Of a stretch of DNA of 45,000 nucleotides, positions 1 to 11,236 are shown in pieces (positions within the stretch are counted from its first letter, which is position 1; each line of letters begins with the position of its first letter). The notes beneath the pieces are model-generated. The model was not told the origin of the DNA and made no database searches. It saw only the letters and a program-made list of their open reading frames with translations. Location of the stretch: NCBI GenBank assembly GCA_002224055.1, contig AZLU01000122.1:60067-105066 (forward strand), given 5' to 3'. The translations under genes and the position numbers were made by a program. This DNA is from Pezizomycotina sp. ARF18 (Eukaryota; Ascomycota).

Positions 1-523
1 TATAGTTTTCAATTTACCGCTTTAGAGGTCTAGAATATCACGGTGCAATCTATTTGTCATAGAATCTGGATACGGATAACGCTAGTTTCCAACGACCTTC
101 TAGACAATTACATCGCAGGGAAACCCCGTTTAATACTAAAATTCATCCATTCTCAAAGGTCATCTTTGCACATGTGTGGTGTTCTATTGCGTTCAGTTTC
201 TACTTCGTAGAATGCATTTCAAATTGATACATACCGATCGAAATCTAAACTGACGACACTCAAATATCGTACGTACCGGAATACTATTCATGGAAGAGAT
301 AACCAACAGGGGATGGAGTGGAAAAAACCCGTTTCTTCTTCTGCAATGTTCCAGCGCTCCTGGATTGTCTTGCCAGATCGATCGTTACGCGATATAGAAC
401 TGATGATCTTGTCTCTGAGCTCTTCATTATTCATATTTCGAGCTTTTACAGAGGTGATCTATTTATTTATGACATTCTGTAACCGGATCGTTTTGATCGA
501 CATACAGCCAACCACTACCCGGA
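1..523. other. No gene recognised
   Basis: I see no coding island with family signal here. The open frames present on both strands are short, start late and have no recognisable domain or signal peptide. Confidence 0.5.
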
Positions 524-1262
524 TTATACTCGCTCGAGCAAGGAACAAGTCGACCCAGCAGAGTCCAGCGGCAACGTCGTACATGGTGCACTTGAATCTG
601 TTCCCGACCTCACTTTCGCAATCCTGTGCGGTTCTGGGATCTTGCTGTAGGTAGCCGCTTTTGGCCGACTGCCTGCGTTCCTGCATGTCGGCGTTGGTGA
701 GGTTGTGGTCACCGTGGACGTGCCGCTGGTAACCGTCACGCTGACTGTTATAGCTGTGGAGATTGTAGGAGCGGAAGCGGTAGTCACGGTACTAGCGCGG
801 GAGGGTGGCGACGTAGGAGCATGCGCTACTATTAGCGACGCGGCGAAACCGAAAACGTTGCCGCCGCTACTACTGCCGCTGTGGCGCCATGACTGTTCCC
901 TGGCATACGTGCTGGTCGTGTTTCTTCAGCTTATTCAGGCTACTAGTCATCGAGCATCACGGTTTAACTCGTCAGGATGTGGAAAAATGTATGGATGGGG
1001 GTACCAGCTAAACCAACGAAGCTATCATTTTATATTTATCTAGATGTAATACGGTGCTATCGATCACATAAAGATGCGTCTATGGAGTAGAAAGAGGGCT
1101 GTGAGACTCGAGAAAACGAGAGAAGAGCTACTTACTTGGAAACAGTCACAGTGACCGTAGCCTCAGACACAGTCGCGACCGTGATCATACTTGTGATGGT
1201 CGCGGTGGCGGTATTTTTATTAGGCACCGTCGTAGTACTTGCGGTACATAGTGCAGGTTAGC
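524..1262 (-). CDS. Thr/Ser-rich secreted-type protein fragment, two exons
   Basis: Reading leftwards, 1262-1136 encodes a Thr/Ser/Val-rich stretch (ALCTASTTTVPNKNTATA, then MITVATVSEATVTVTVSK). It stops exactly at a GTAAGT donor (1135-1131). An acceptor CCAG at 903-900 restores the frame, giving an intron of about 236 bp, and the following exon is again Thr-rich (ASTVTTASAPTISTAITVSV). Such low-complexity Thr/Ser segments are usual in O-glycosylated, cell-wall or GPI-anchored fungal proteins. The 5' end is unclear: an in-frame TAA sits just upstream of 1255 and no signal peptide was found. The 3' end is also unclear, because a second frame over 459-686 has regular cysteines and could be the true tail. 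Function unknown. Confidence 0.35.
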
Positions 1263-4200
1263 TTGAGCAGAACGCCGATGCAGTTGGCTGAATAAAGCTG
1301 AGGATTTGTAACGCGGCACTTTCCAACACGCAGCCACCGTCTTTTTATTTTATTTCCTATCAGCATTCGTTCAATATTTCTCTAGGGGAAAAAATATGTT
1401 AACACGGAGTACAGAGCCTGCAATATAAGGTGTTATGGAACTGGAGGGAAGCAGGGTTTGTCTCGCTGTGGTGCGATGTAGCTACTCGAGGTATACAAAC
1501 AATGGGATACAGCGTACTAAGAGCTAGGTGTGAGTGGTGGGACTAACTTCTTGGTTGAAGTATTGCGGGCCCGGGATTGGGAAGAGCCAACGCCCCTGTC
1601 AAGGACAGCGCAAGCGTAAGCAATTTGATCTGGAAAGCTTGTTCATTTTGTGGGCAGAGAACACCACAGAATCTAACAGAAAGTAAGGCAAGGTAGGAAA
1701 TGGTTCTATAAGCTATAGATCGGGCTAGGACGTCTGTAATGGAAATTGTTCTTACTGTATATCGAGCGGAATCTGTAAGAAAGGAGGGTCTCCGGCCATG
1801 TATTTATAGCTTGATTTTCGACAGAGAAGTGAAGCATACTTAGTAGTTAATAGGCTACGGTAGAAATTAAAGGATAGGCCGGTTCACAATAGGACCTTTG
1901 CAGCAGGAGGCGATTACTCTTCGTCTTTCCGATGCTGCTGTCCGCTGCTGAATTCTAAAGCTACCTCAGGCTTTGTAAAAAGGTTATTATAGTAAATATC
2001 CAATAGAGGCATTTGTTTAAATTTTACATCGGCGCACAAAACAAAATGTGGCGCTATTAGGGTTTTACAGAGAATGGAGACGATATTGAGAGGAATACTA
2101 TCTATATTCAGGATCGATAATATTCCCAGTAGCTATGGGAAAGACGGGAATACGTATACTTGGATGCCCATATATTTCCCAGTGGCGCCATTAAAGTTCG
2201 GACCAAATTAATTACCGTGCTCGTATTCCGAAGGCGCCATCCTTCATTCGCGTTGTGGTTAGCCATTAAGGCGCGCTTTAGCACTCGCACAATGAAGTAT
2301 GGACAACCTAGGATTCGGCCCGAAGAACCTTTACCAATTGCCTACGGTGAAGTCCTGATGCTCTTAGGTCACGGTAACGGTGGTGAAGCAAAGCTAGCGC
2401 CATTAGTAAGCTCGGGGATTGCGGGGCACGGAATCAGCGGGCTTAAAATGAGGGATCTGAAAATCAGAAACCCCCGTAACAAGAACGGTTCTTTAGTTAC
2501 CAGAAGATGGCTTTATTAAGTTCCGCCATGGGTGTGGAAATCAACTGGAAATACTAGCGATATTTCCGGGTAGGCAAAAGTATCGGCCTCGTATTAGGAG
2601 GCCGCTATCCTGTTATTGCTTCTGGAGTCTCATTTAGCTTCTTGGAAGACAGCCGTGATGTTGAACCCTCAGATATTTAGCCTATGATAAATCTTCAAGG
2701 GCATCCCTTGTGCTTGGCTGGTTGGGTACTATAGAAATTTGTCTTCGGTTAACGGCTTCTCTGAGATCACCAAACCGATTTGTGGAGGAGGCTTGAGACA
2801 ATAGCTATGCATAGGAAAATATCCTATGGAAGGTACTGAGCTTAAAGGAGGAGACAAACAATGACAATACAGGAGAGAGGAATAGAATGCATGTATTTGT
2901 TATAGTCAAACAGTACGCTTGGCTCGCCGGATCTCAATCGTCTCTTTTTATCTTTTTCTGCGGACCTAGATTGGAACTAAAAGAAGCCGCTAATATTGTT
3001 GAAAGTAATTGATATCCCTATACAGGAAATGCTCATATAAATTCCTGTGCTTTCACCTTCCAATGCGTTGAAATTTGCCCACTCTGGGGAAATCGGTGCC
3101 CTTAGCTCCGAATGCGAAGACTACCTCGCTGCTGATATTACCAGGCATGATTAGCGTTTGAACGGCTCTTGAATGATGATTTGATTGGCTATTCCTTCAA
3201 GTTTCCACGTAGTGCCAGTTGTGAAGAATTGGTTCGCCGCCTGTTTGTTATTCCAAAGGGTTATTGTTGACAAAATTCCATGTGGTGTTAGTTAAGTATT
3301 GACATGATTCACAACTAAGTCTGATACGGTATCTTCCATCGTGTCATAACGAGGCTAAGTGGCGAACCACTAACGAATTTCATCTGTCTTATATATATGG
3401 TTTTCACTTCTTCACTAGATCATGCTTCAAACTTACGATCTATAGTACTAACAACTCACAGCTACCGCCGACACCGCGATAGTTATATCCGGCACCTTAT
3501 TAGAAATCCTATTTTAATTAAGAAATAGTCGGATCTAAACATTATTTGTGAGAAGAGGTATAAGCTAAATTAATATTAAGTATGACCTATTTTAAAATAG
3601 TAATGACGAAATAGGCTTAGCCTGGCTCTTCCCGTCTTGTGTTATTTAGTTGATATACTTTTTGTATGTAAGTAATATCGTTTATTAGATAGAGGCTAGG
3701 GCGTCCCGTGTGTAATGGCGCTTTTGAAAAACCTGGACGTTTAAATAAAATCAAATTAATTAAATTAACTAAGTGACGAACCTTAAGGATCTTTTTATTA
3801 GAGAAGCCGGGCGCTATTCATGCTAGACACATCCTCATTGCAAGTATAGGCGCGCTGTATGAGATTGTATATTGAGAGCTCCGAGGGTCTTATAAAGCTG
3901 TTAGAACAGTATGGACTCTTATAATCAATTCTAGGTTAGAGCGCGGCGAAAGCAGGTTTGCAAGCTTCGCAGGAGGCCAGTATCGAGATATGTATGAGTA
4001 TATTAATCTGGATTGGTCATCCTGAATATCTCTTCTGCAAGGCTTCCGAGCTCCAGTCCTATGAACTCCAAAGAAACAAAGTTTAATTTGAATCTTGATA
4101 TTGAAGTCTCAGCTGTAATCTCTGAAAGGCTTGGTAAACCGGGAAAAAGCAGCGGATGGAGTCGCCGCTTTTTAGATTTATGCTTCATGCAAAAGCAAGG

Positions 4201-4777
4201 CATCATTGCGACAATTACAAATCCTGCGTTGATAGATCTAGGCCCGCCGCGCATCAGAGAAGCGATGTTGTATCACGCTTAAGGCAAGCTGAAGAATGTT
4301 GAACTAGGAGCTTGGCTTTGCTCGAGAAAGGTAAGGAGAATCTTGGTCAGCATGTTAATTCGCCCCTGGCGAACCATTGCAGTCGTACAGTGGATAAGGT
4401 GGGGTCAAGAAAAAATAGGAATGGCGATCGTAGGGCGATGACGTCGCGTTGGGACACGGCTGATCTTTACCCCAATTGCTCCCTCCCTGTATACCTAAAC
4501 CTGACTACAAAGTGTGAGAGCGCGAGCGTATGAGGCTTCGAATATGAACAAGGAAACATGTCATTTATTACAACATTTTTGTAATAAAATGGCCCTAATA
4601 TTGACAGGGATGACTATACTATAATCTGATAAAAGGTTCACTATAATTTCTTATGAATCACTCTGCTACGGAGTAAGCCGGTAGACAAGCATTAGAAAAA
4701 CAGAATTCAAGGAGATACTCAATATCATCATCCGAAAGTATCGGTATCACCAACATCAACAGTCCTCCAGACACGCA
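1263..4777. other. Long AT-rich stretch without a supported gene
   Basis: About 3.5 kb with many stops in all frames. Open frames at 2160-2519 (+), 4013-4282 (+, with an overlapping minus frame) and 4312-4533 (+) have no recognisable domain, no signal peptide and no splice-site support. No terminal repeats, tRNA-like folds or long tandem repeats were seen. It may be decayed repeat DNA. Confidence 0.5.
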
Positions 4778-5158
4778 ATGTCTGTCGCAAAGCCCGAAGT
4801 CCTCCTCCTCGCCATAAAGCACTCGAGCGGCGGTAAGAATTTGCAGTCCATCATGAATAAAATCGTCAAGGACCTCCGGGGGTCTCACGGCGACCGCGCG
4901 AACTTCGAAGGGCAGCTGTTGGACAACGATCAAGAGCACGACGTCATGCTGCAGAGAACTCTCGCGGAGACAAAGTTCGATATCATTAGCTTTGGAGGTG
5001 GGATCCCGATCACGAGCGAGAGCTGGGCGAAGCGCGTGAGGGGGATCATTGAAGGGAGCCAGTGCAAGGGCGCGAAGATTTTGGAGCCGACGTCGCCGCA
5101 GAACGCAGTGGAACTGGCGAAGGAGGCGGTGGAACGGATGGTTGAAAAGTCATCGTGA
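4778..5158 (+). CDS. Intact 126-aa alpha/beta-type protein, unknown function
   Basis: A single uninterrupted exon. The ATG follows CACGCA, with A at -3, and the product starts MSVAKPEVLLLAIKH. The pattern is a hydrophobic beta strand (EVLLLAI), a helix (LQSIMNKIVKDL), a second strand ending in glycines (KFDIISFGGGIPIT), and a C-terminal strand-turn-helix (AKILEPTSPQNAVELAKEAV). This suggests a small Rossmann- or flavodoxin-like fold. It faintly recalls fungal proteins with a DxxxIGAGVR strand and a late PxDxxDAV helix, but that is inference. There is no signal peptide or membrane segment, so it is probably cytosolic. A broken paralogue lies at 16949-17310, and the two share TKFDIISFGGGI and ESQCKG-type motifs. 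Coding support is strong because the paralogue conserves protein motifs; the function is unknown. Confidence 0.75.
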   Translation: MSVAKPEVLLLAIKHSSGGKNLQSIMNKIVKDLRGSHGDRANFEGQLLDNDQEHDVMLQRTLAETKFDIISFGGGIPITSESWAKRVRGIIEGSQCKGAKILEPTSPQNAVELAKEAVERMVEKSS

Positions 5159-5971
5159 TAGATGGTGGAGAGGTGTATATGGCATTAGCGTGTTAGCTAG
5201 TGATATGGTTCAATACTGAATTTTAAGCCAGAATTCAAGCCTGATCTTTTTTACATTTAGTAATGCTCTTCCCTAGGTGTAGTAGCCATATTTGACCAGT
5301 CTCCGACAAGGAGCAGGACCCGTCCATTGATCTAGTCCTCAGTCTCATTACCAGACTTTGCCTAGTCAAACACGGAGCTTGTTAAGTAGTGGAAATTTAT
5401 CCATATTTTTTATATTGATAAAGCCCTAGCGACTGTAAACTTGCGTGTGATAGTCGGAGGAAGTAAAAGCAACGGTGCAATTTACTCCATGCCGTTGATG
5501 CCAGATGAGAATGAATTTCCCTGTGATCTACTCTCGGCTCGGCCTCCAGGTCCGTGGACTTCATGGAAGGAATATTGATAGGCTAAACATTCGTAACGAT
5601 GTTGGATTCAAAGCGTAGCCTGACCGGCTAATGAATGTCAGGCCTCGCGCGAAGCATCAATAGACCACCTCGCCACTTCTAAGCCAATATAGAACCCAAG
5701 CAAAACCTATTCGAAGGGAAGTGAAAGCTGGCTAGCCCCTCCAAGATAAATGATGTCCTTTGTAGACATTACATACTCTGAAAGAAGACCTGCTTGAACG
5801 TATATAAGGCGTAGCTACGTTCCAGCTAGAAGTCTACCCTTTGAAGTGAACATTAGCATGAACATTGATCGCAAAAAAGCGTTCCATCGCCCTCTTTCTT
5901 GACCGCCCCGCTCATCCCTCAATTTCCGAATAACATTAATTTATTCTTTCAAGACCCTCCCGTATCGAGTT
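5159..5971. other. Intergenic, upstream region of the first aspartic protease
   Basis: No coding signal. A TATA-like TATATAAGG lies at 5801-5809, about 165 bp before the protease start codon at 5972. Confidence 0.5.
5801..5809 (+). promoter_or_regulatory. TATA-box-like element before aspartic protease 1
   Basis: TATATAAGG lies about 165 bp upstream of the ATG at 5972. Similar TATA-like boxes lie 135-180 bp before several other genes in the window (20604 minus, 23075 plus, 24811 plus, 35114 minus). It is a motif match only. Confidence 0.3.
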
Positions 5972-6784
5972 GTGATGATGAATCGTCTTGTAGCCATTAT
6001 CACGGTGTTGGCGCTTTACTTGGCCCAACAGACCTTTAGTACCCCCAGTAACTATCAATCCCGGGGAGCCACCATAGACCTGAATTCAATACCTAGCCCT
6101 GCAACGCCGCCAGCGGACGAACTAAGCACTCCAGACTGCGAGGACAAGTCTCTCAACCGCCGAAGGGAAGTGAGAAAACGGCCCGCGCCCCCAACGTCGC
6201 ACGAACAACAGTTCGAAACGCCATCTAAGAGATACTGCAAAGCCAGCAAGGCCCCCAAGGGTGAAGGGGCCATCGGCGACCGCGCCAGGGCGGAGAACGG
6301 TGTACTCATGTATCCACTAGAGGACCACGAAAATCGCTACTGGACTATTCACGCCGCGATCGGGATCGGCGAACGGGCGCCGATGTACCGAATGCTTCTC
6401 GACACCGGTTCCCCAGACATTCTGCTCCCCAGCGCGAAGATGAGCAAAGAAGCGCAGCAGCTCATCCGCGCGGGGCAACAAAGTGTATCCTGCAGCAACC
6501 CCCGCGGCCCGAACGACCCGGACATCGTAGTTGACGCGGGTTTCACGGACGGCGCCAGGGCGTCCGGCCCAGTGGCCAAGGACGCTGTTCGGCTGGGCGG
6601 TATCAGGATCCCGAACACCGCGGTCGGCTGCTACGAAGCGACCAACGACCAGATGCTCAACGAGTTCCGCCGTAAGGAAACTCAAGGGGTTTTTGGGCTT
6701 AGCGGCTCCGCAGGGACGAATATGTACTACCGTGTACCACCCATTGCGAGGCGTGATTCTCCAGCACAGGGTCGAATATCCTAA
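5972..6784 (+). CDS. Secreted pepsin-like aspartic protease, N-terminal lobe only
   Basis: A 270-aa frame. Residues 1-24 form a signal peptide (NRLVAIITVLALYLAQQTFS). A basic, Pro-rich linker follows to about residue 95, then the first lobe of a pepsin-like (A1) fold. The catalytic motif is LLDTGSPDILLPS near residues 142-154. The flap region reads DAGFTDGARASGPVAKDAV, followed by LGGIRIPN, and the lobe ends with QGVFGLSG. The flap tyrosine found in pepsins is replaced by Phe/Thr. The frame then closes after about 28 more residues and no second catalytic Asp or C-terminal lobe exists downstream; an AATAAA-like sequence follows near 6800. A1 enzymes need both lobes, so this is either a truncated gene or a non-catalytic single-lobe product. 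The paralogue at 7175-9038 keeps a second lobe. Function as a protease is doubtful. Confidence 0.75.
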   Translation: MMMNRLVAIITVLALYLAQQTFSTPSNYQSRGATIDLNSIPSPATPPADELSTPDCEDKSLNRRREVRKRPAPPTSHEQQFETPSKRYCKASKAPKGEGAIGDRARAENGVLMYPLEDHENRYWTIHAAIGIGERAPMYRMLLDTGSPDILLPSAKMSKEAQQLIRAGQQSVSCSNPRGPNDPDIVVDAGFTDGARASGPVAKDAVRLGGIRIPNTAVGCYEATNDQMLNEFRRKETQGVFGLSGSAGTNMYYRVPPIARRDSPAQGRIS

Positions 6785-7174
6785 AATCCTGTGTTCCAAC
6801 AATAAAGAGCTATGATCATAACCGTTAGAGGTTTACTATATCCGTCCGCAACGTCTTCCTATTAGGCCCGGAGCTGTCTCAACGTTGGAGGATATATATA
6901 ACAATCATAGCCGATTTCCCGTCTCACTACGGCTTAAAGTATAGATTTACGTACAAGTTGTTTGACATCTTACACTTTCCCCACTCGTTTACTCGCCAAT
7001 ATTTTTTTATATGCTACCAGGCTCAGAAGTCTAACGCATACTATCCACCGATTTCCTAAGTCCTCTCATAATACTCCCACTTTTCTCCCTTCTCAGACAG
7101 GTGCCACAGCTTTGCATTTCGCAGGCCTTAGGGAAAATCCTCAACACTCTGGACTTCCCATTTACCGTTGCTAC
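6785..7174. other. Spacer between two aspartic protease genes
   Basis: AT-rich, with an AATAAA-like signal near 6800. No second-lobe protease motif was found in any frame, so the first protease is truly shortened here. Confidence 0.5.
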
Positions 7175-9038
7175 ATGATCACCTTCATCGCTCTCGGGTT
7201 AGCCGTTACATCCGTTTGACCGCGACCGCTATGCCCACAGATTATCACCAAGCTCGAGAAAACGCTAGGGATGTAAGTTCACTGTCCTACAGCGGCCGGA
7301 TAGTTCGTCGAGCTCCCGCAGATCACCTAAAGTTTGAAAGCTCAAACCAGCCCGCTGAAGTTGTAAGCCTTCTCAACTTAATAGACGCTCAGAATAGTCG
7401 TCCCCGGCCTCTCGAACGAAGAGGGAAAAAAAAAAAGAAGGGTAAACAGACAGGGATAGGCCAAAAGAAGGGTAAACAGACGAGCGCTTCAGGCGAAGCA
7501 TCTTCAACAGGGCCCTCTCACGCACAGGCTGGTCAGGGTGCTCTTAGTGGTGGAGGAGATGGTGGCGATAGTGACAGTGGGGCACAGATGCAAAATCATG
7601 ATGGAAGCCTCACTGTGTTTCTAGAAAACGATGAGAATAGAACGTGTTGATGCGGGTTCATATCGGACCCACAGCAAAAGGGAAAGGCTTCCGCCTTATG
7701 GTCGACACTGGCGGTCACGATGTCCTCCTGCCGAGTACTAGGATGGAGAAAAAAGCCCAGGCCCTCGTAGGGAAGAATGGCGATCCGGTGTACAAATGCG
7801 ATGCTCCTTCACCCCCGGAATTCTCATTCAGATCCAGGTTTCTGGACGGCATCAGCCTCTCTGGTCCTGTGGTCGGGGACGTTGTCTGGATCAACGGCGT
7901 TGGAATACCCGCCCATATTGGTTGCTACGAGATAATCAATGCGGAGCAGTTAGAAGGTTTGAGCGGGCGAGGGCTGGGGTATGTTCGGACTTGGCGGCTT
8001 CCCCGTAGCAAAATGCATATTACGGGAAAGCCCAAGGATAAGGTGACCACAAACCACCGGTTCGGCCAAGCAGCCAGGGCAGGTCAAGAGATACAACAAA
8101 GTATCCGAGACGGACTGATTACGGAGGGCAACGCAGGGAGTTTCTCCGAGATCCAGCTTTTGCCCTGGACTTGCTCCATACCGATGTTGAAAGGGCGACT
8201 GGGCGTCGCTCTGCTCTCATATTCGGTAGCTGCCCTTGCAAAAATCACCGACAGATCGAACTCGGGGAAATGTCAAACGGCCTGTACCTACTGCAAGACT
8301 CCTCCGAAAATGCCGATACCAACAACGGCTTTAGAGCTTACCAGGTTGACTCCGGACCGAAGATCTTATGTTGTACGCGGACGAGGTTACGGCTTACTAT
8401 AAAAAACACAACATCGAGTGGAAACTGACTGGCGAAGCTGGGGATCAACCTCAACGGACTGTTGTTCGACGTGGCACAGTGCTCCCTGACTTCGAGTTCA
8501 GTCACCAGGACCTTGCAGTGACGATTCCGGGAAGTTCCTGCTTGGGTGGGGCAAGAAGAAAGAGTTTGATGCAGAGGTTCCCGAGATGCCAAGCTACTTC
8601 CATATGCTCTTGTCGATAACCAAGCCTGGTAAGCGTGCCACCCTAGGTGCTCCATTTCTCATGGCAGTCACGGCTTGCTTCGAGCCCAAACTCAGACCAC
8701 AAGCCGCGACGATATGCTGTCAGGGAACCACCCAGCAAGTACCGGCACGACGCCCCCACTTGCGGATAAAGGCTACATGACTTTCTGTAACCACGCGGAG
8801 AAGGTCGCAGATGCAAAGCGCGCTACATCGCCAGCGATAGCCTCGATAAATACAAATCAAGGAGGCGGTTCCGACGAAGGCAAAAACATCATTGAAGCGT
8901 GGTGTCAAACATCCCGCCACTCCCGACGGAAGCACAAATCCCGCAAAGAAGCCAAAAACCAATAGCAACAGCGGCGTGGCATCGTCTAGAGTGTTAAGAA
9001 GTACTTCCAAAAAGCCAAAGTTTTACCGTAGATTATAA
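7175..9038 (+). pseudogene. Two-lobe aspartic protease, broken by several frameshifts
   Basis: Paralogue of the protease at 5972. MITFIALGLAVTSV is a signal peptide; a shift near 7218 leads into TATAMPTDYHQ and a Lys/Gly/Ser-rich linker with repeated KKGKQT (7430-7485). After a shift near 7645, lobe 1 has MVDTGGHDVLLPS (canonical DTGS has become DTGG) and a flap-like FLDGISLSGPVVGDVV. A shift near 7960 gives GMFGLGGFPVAK. Lobe 2 shows FALDLLHTD, RSALIFGSC and VDSGPK (usual DTGTS), then after a shift YADEVTAYYKKHN, LPDFEFSHQDLAVTIPG, and after another shift FHMLLSITKPG with the typical LGAPFLMAVTACFEP end. A Ser/Lys-rich tail (PAKKPKTNSNSG, STSKKPKF) continues to a stop at 9036. At least six shifts are needed. 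The family assignment is firm, but the altered active-site residues make catalysis doubtful. Confidence 0.7.
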
Positions 9039-9621
9039 GCAGACAAATTGGTAAAGTTTTGTTTGATTTCTTTTGTATTTAACTGTGCCCTATAAGAATT
9101 ATCCTTGTATATTATCTTCAAGAAATATCGTCAGTTCGAATTCGTCTCAGGCAGTTCCAACTTTTCGGATGAGAGATTAGATGACGAACATGACTTGAAG
9201 GCCGGCGGAAGTTGTTAAGATGCTATAGGTGCTTTCCAACCTGACGGAATAGAGGAACAGTTTGAAAGGCTGTCTAACTTTTTTCAGGCTGTAAATGAGC
9301 AACTCCGAATATTATTGGTAAACGCTGGAATTAATTTTGCGTGGAAACGGGCCGCGCCATCATGTTGGCCACGCTAAAATACCCCTCGGTGAACTCGAGA
9401 AACTTTTTCCCTCAGTGAACTCGCGAAGCTCTTCCCTCAGTTCTCTCCAGCCGTGCCTTTTATTACGAGTGAACAGGCCCTTAATACTCTGACGTCTGCG
9501 AAGTATCTTATCAATTATCCTCCGATACATCCTACCCTTGAGCTCAAGGAAGGTTGAGGAGGAGGGAGGGGAAGTAAGGAGGTTGTAGGGTTTTATACCG
9601 ATATCAATGGTGGGTATTACC
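9039..9621. other. Intergenic, no gene supported
   Basis: A short imperfect direct repeat (GTGAACTCG with C/GAGAA and TTCCCTCAGT motifs) lies at 9389-9445. A minus-strand frame over 9360-9644 has no recognisable domain; it could be a further exon of the minus-strand island beginning at 9622. Confidence 0.4.
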
Positions 9622-9915
9622 TTATCTCTTTCCTTCACGGCCACGGTGACTTATACCAATAAAATTGGCGGAGCTGCACGGTGCAGAGCCGAACCGGCCA
9701 AAATATTCCTCGAATGTTTTAAGGCGATGGCCTTCGTAGGCGCCTTGGAACCAGTCTTGGTTCACAAGGTTTGTCGTAAATTTCTCGGGGCGATCATCGA
9801 CATCTTGGCCTCTGGAAACGTAAGCTTCGAATACCTCGTCATATAGATCTTGGCGTAGCAGTGGAGGTCACGAACCCGACAGTACGTCTCGCCATCGGCA
9901 ATACATTCAATCCAA
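9622..9915 (-). pseudogene. Unrecognised minus-strand coding island
   Basis: Reading leftwards, ADGETYCRVRDLHCYAKIY is followed, after a small shift at about 9842, by DEVFEAYVSRGQDVDDRPEK, LVNQDWFQGAYEGHRLKTFE and EYFGRFGSAPC. The stop is at 9624-9622. The balanced amino-acid composition and roughly 70 open codons in GC-richer DNA than its flanks point to real coding sequence. I do not recognise the family. The 5' end is missing or lies in another exon. Confidence 0.4.
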
Positions 9916-11236
9916 AGTTTTGAAGACGATCTGGGACGCCTGTATCCCCATATTCTTTATCGCAGGTTGTATCAAACGGGAATAACTAACCCTAATAGCG
10001 GCCGCTTTGGACGTAAATAACAACGGATAAATCATAAATCGAGAAGCTATTTCCAAGACTATCCAAGCTTTTTCCAAGAAATACAAGCATTTATTCTTGG
10101 ATCCTGGGTAAATAGCAGCCGAATTCTCGGTCAATCTAGACGGCCAGGAGGCTCTATCGTTAAAGGATATAATTCGCCACACGGGAATTGGATGTATAAT
10201 CGAAAAGTGCCAAACTACATCGACCAATCTCCACAATTCTGAATAAAACGTACGCTTACTAATTCAATATGAGTGTCTCTGGACTATTGCGACTTCCTTG
10301 AAAGACGACTATTACTAGTGCCAGGACTTAGTGGGGTGGTCGATGGGCAGATAATCGACTATATCTTCAACAAGCCATGTGTTCTTCGCTGCTGGCACTT
10401 GGTTATTGCAGCACGGGTATGCCCTGGCTTGTCCAATAAATGTTAAATCCAGAAAATAGAGCCATCCATTCCCTCGTTTACCATAAGAGAGAAAGGATTT
10501 AATTGAGAGCTATTATAGCCAAAGGTGTATATGACTCCTTGTATACATCGTATTGATAAGACTCCTGAAATAGCGCGAAATCTAGCTAGCCCTCCTAGTA
10601 TCATTTTGCCTCCTGACCTTGACGACCGGCTTCCATCGTCCACCATGTTGATCTTTATCGCATTTCTAAGCCTAGGACCTAAAGAAACGATATAATGCTG
10701 GCGAATTTCGTTTCGGTTTCTCTGTTATATAAACATCCTAGCGAATCCTGTTGAGGTTCTAGGGATACGCGGTTTAGGTTTAGCATTTGATATTTTAGAT
10801 CTCACTGTTTATATTCGCTCGCCCGAGTAATCTCCTCCATAGGGCAGCGTCCGTCTTTCAACCTCTTTTTTTTCAATCGTTTCTGATCTAAAGTCCCTTG
10901 TTCTCCTTTTGAGAATATGGCAGAGAAGCTAGAGATTACGGCGTATGAATAGCATGAAAAGGATGATGAAAGTAATTTATGTTTGCACCACTTTATTCAA
11001 TAAGATAATCACTATTTTTCCGTCCCACTTTAAAAGCGACATATCTGTTATTCAAAAAGGCTTGTGTGTAGTAGATAAATTGCTAATACTCGTAAGTGTT
11101 ACATAGAAGGGAATCACGGGGGCAAGCGTCGTCGAATGCGGACCCGGAGAGAAACAGCCACCGGCCGAACGAGGAAATAGGGCCGGAAGACTCGGTTCCT
11201 TAGATCAGTGCTGTCCTTATATTTCTAATTATTGTC
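9916..11236. other. AT-rich intergenic stretch, nothing recognised
   Basis: Stops are dense on both strands. Minus-strand frames at 9907-10236 and 10443-10646 have no family signal. No repeats with clear ends were seen. Confidence 0.5.

Noticed and set aside
2108-2519. Overlapping plus and minus open frames of 119 and 60 codons
   Set aside because: No signal peptide, splice support or family motif; two GGCGCCAT repeats and surrounding stops make coding unlikely.
4003-4282. Overlapping plus and minus frames (89 and 83 codons)
   Set aside because: Neither strand shows a recognisable domain or paralogue. Either could be a decayed repeat, but nothing supports a gene.
6317-6802. 161-codon minus-strand frame opposite the aspartic protease
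   Set aside because: It is an antisense shadow of the GC-rich protease coding sequence, which has a clear signal peptide and catalytic motif on the plus strand.
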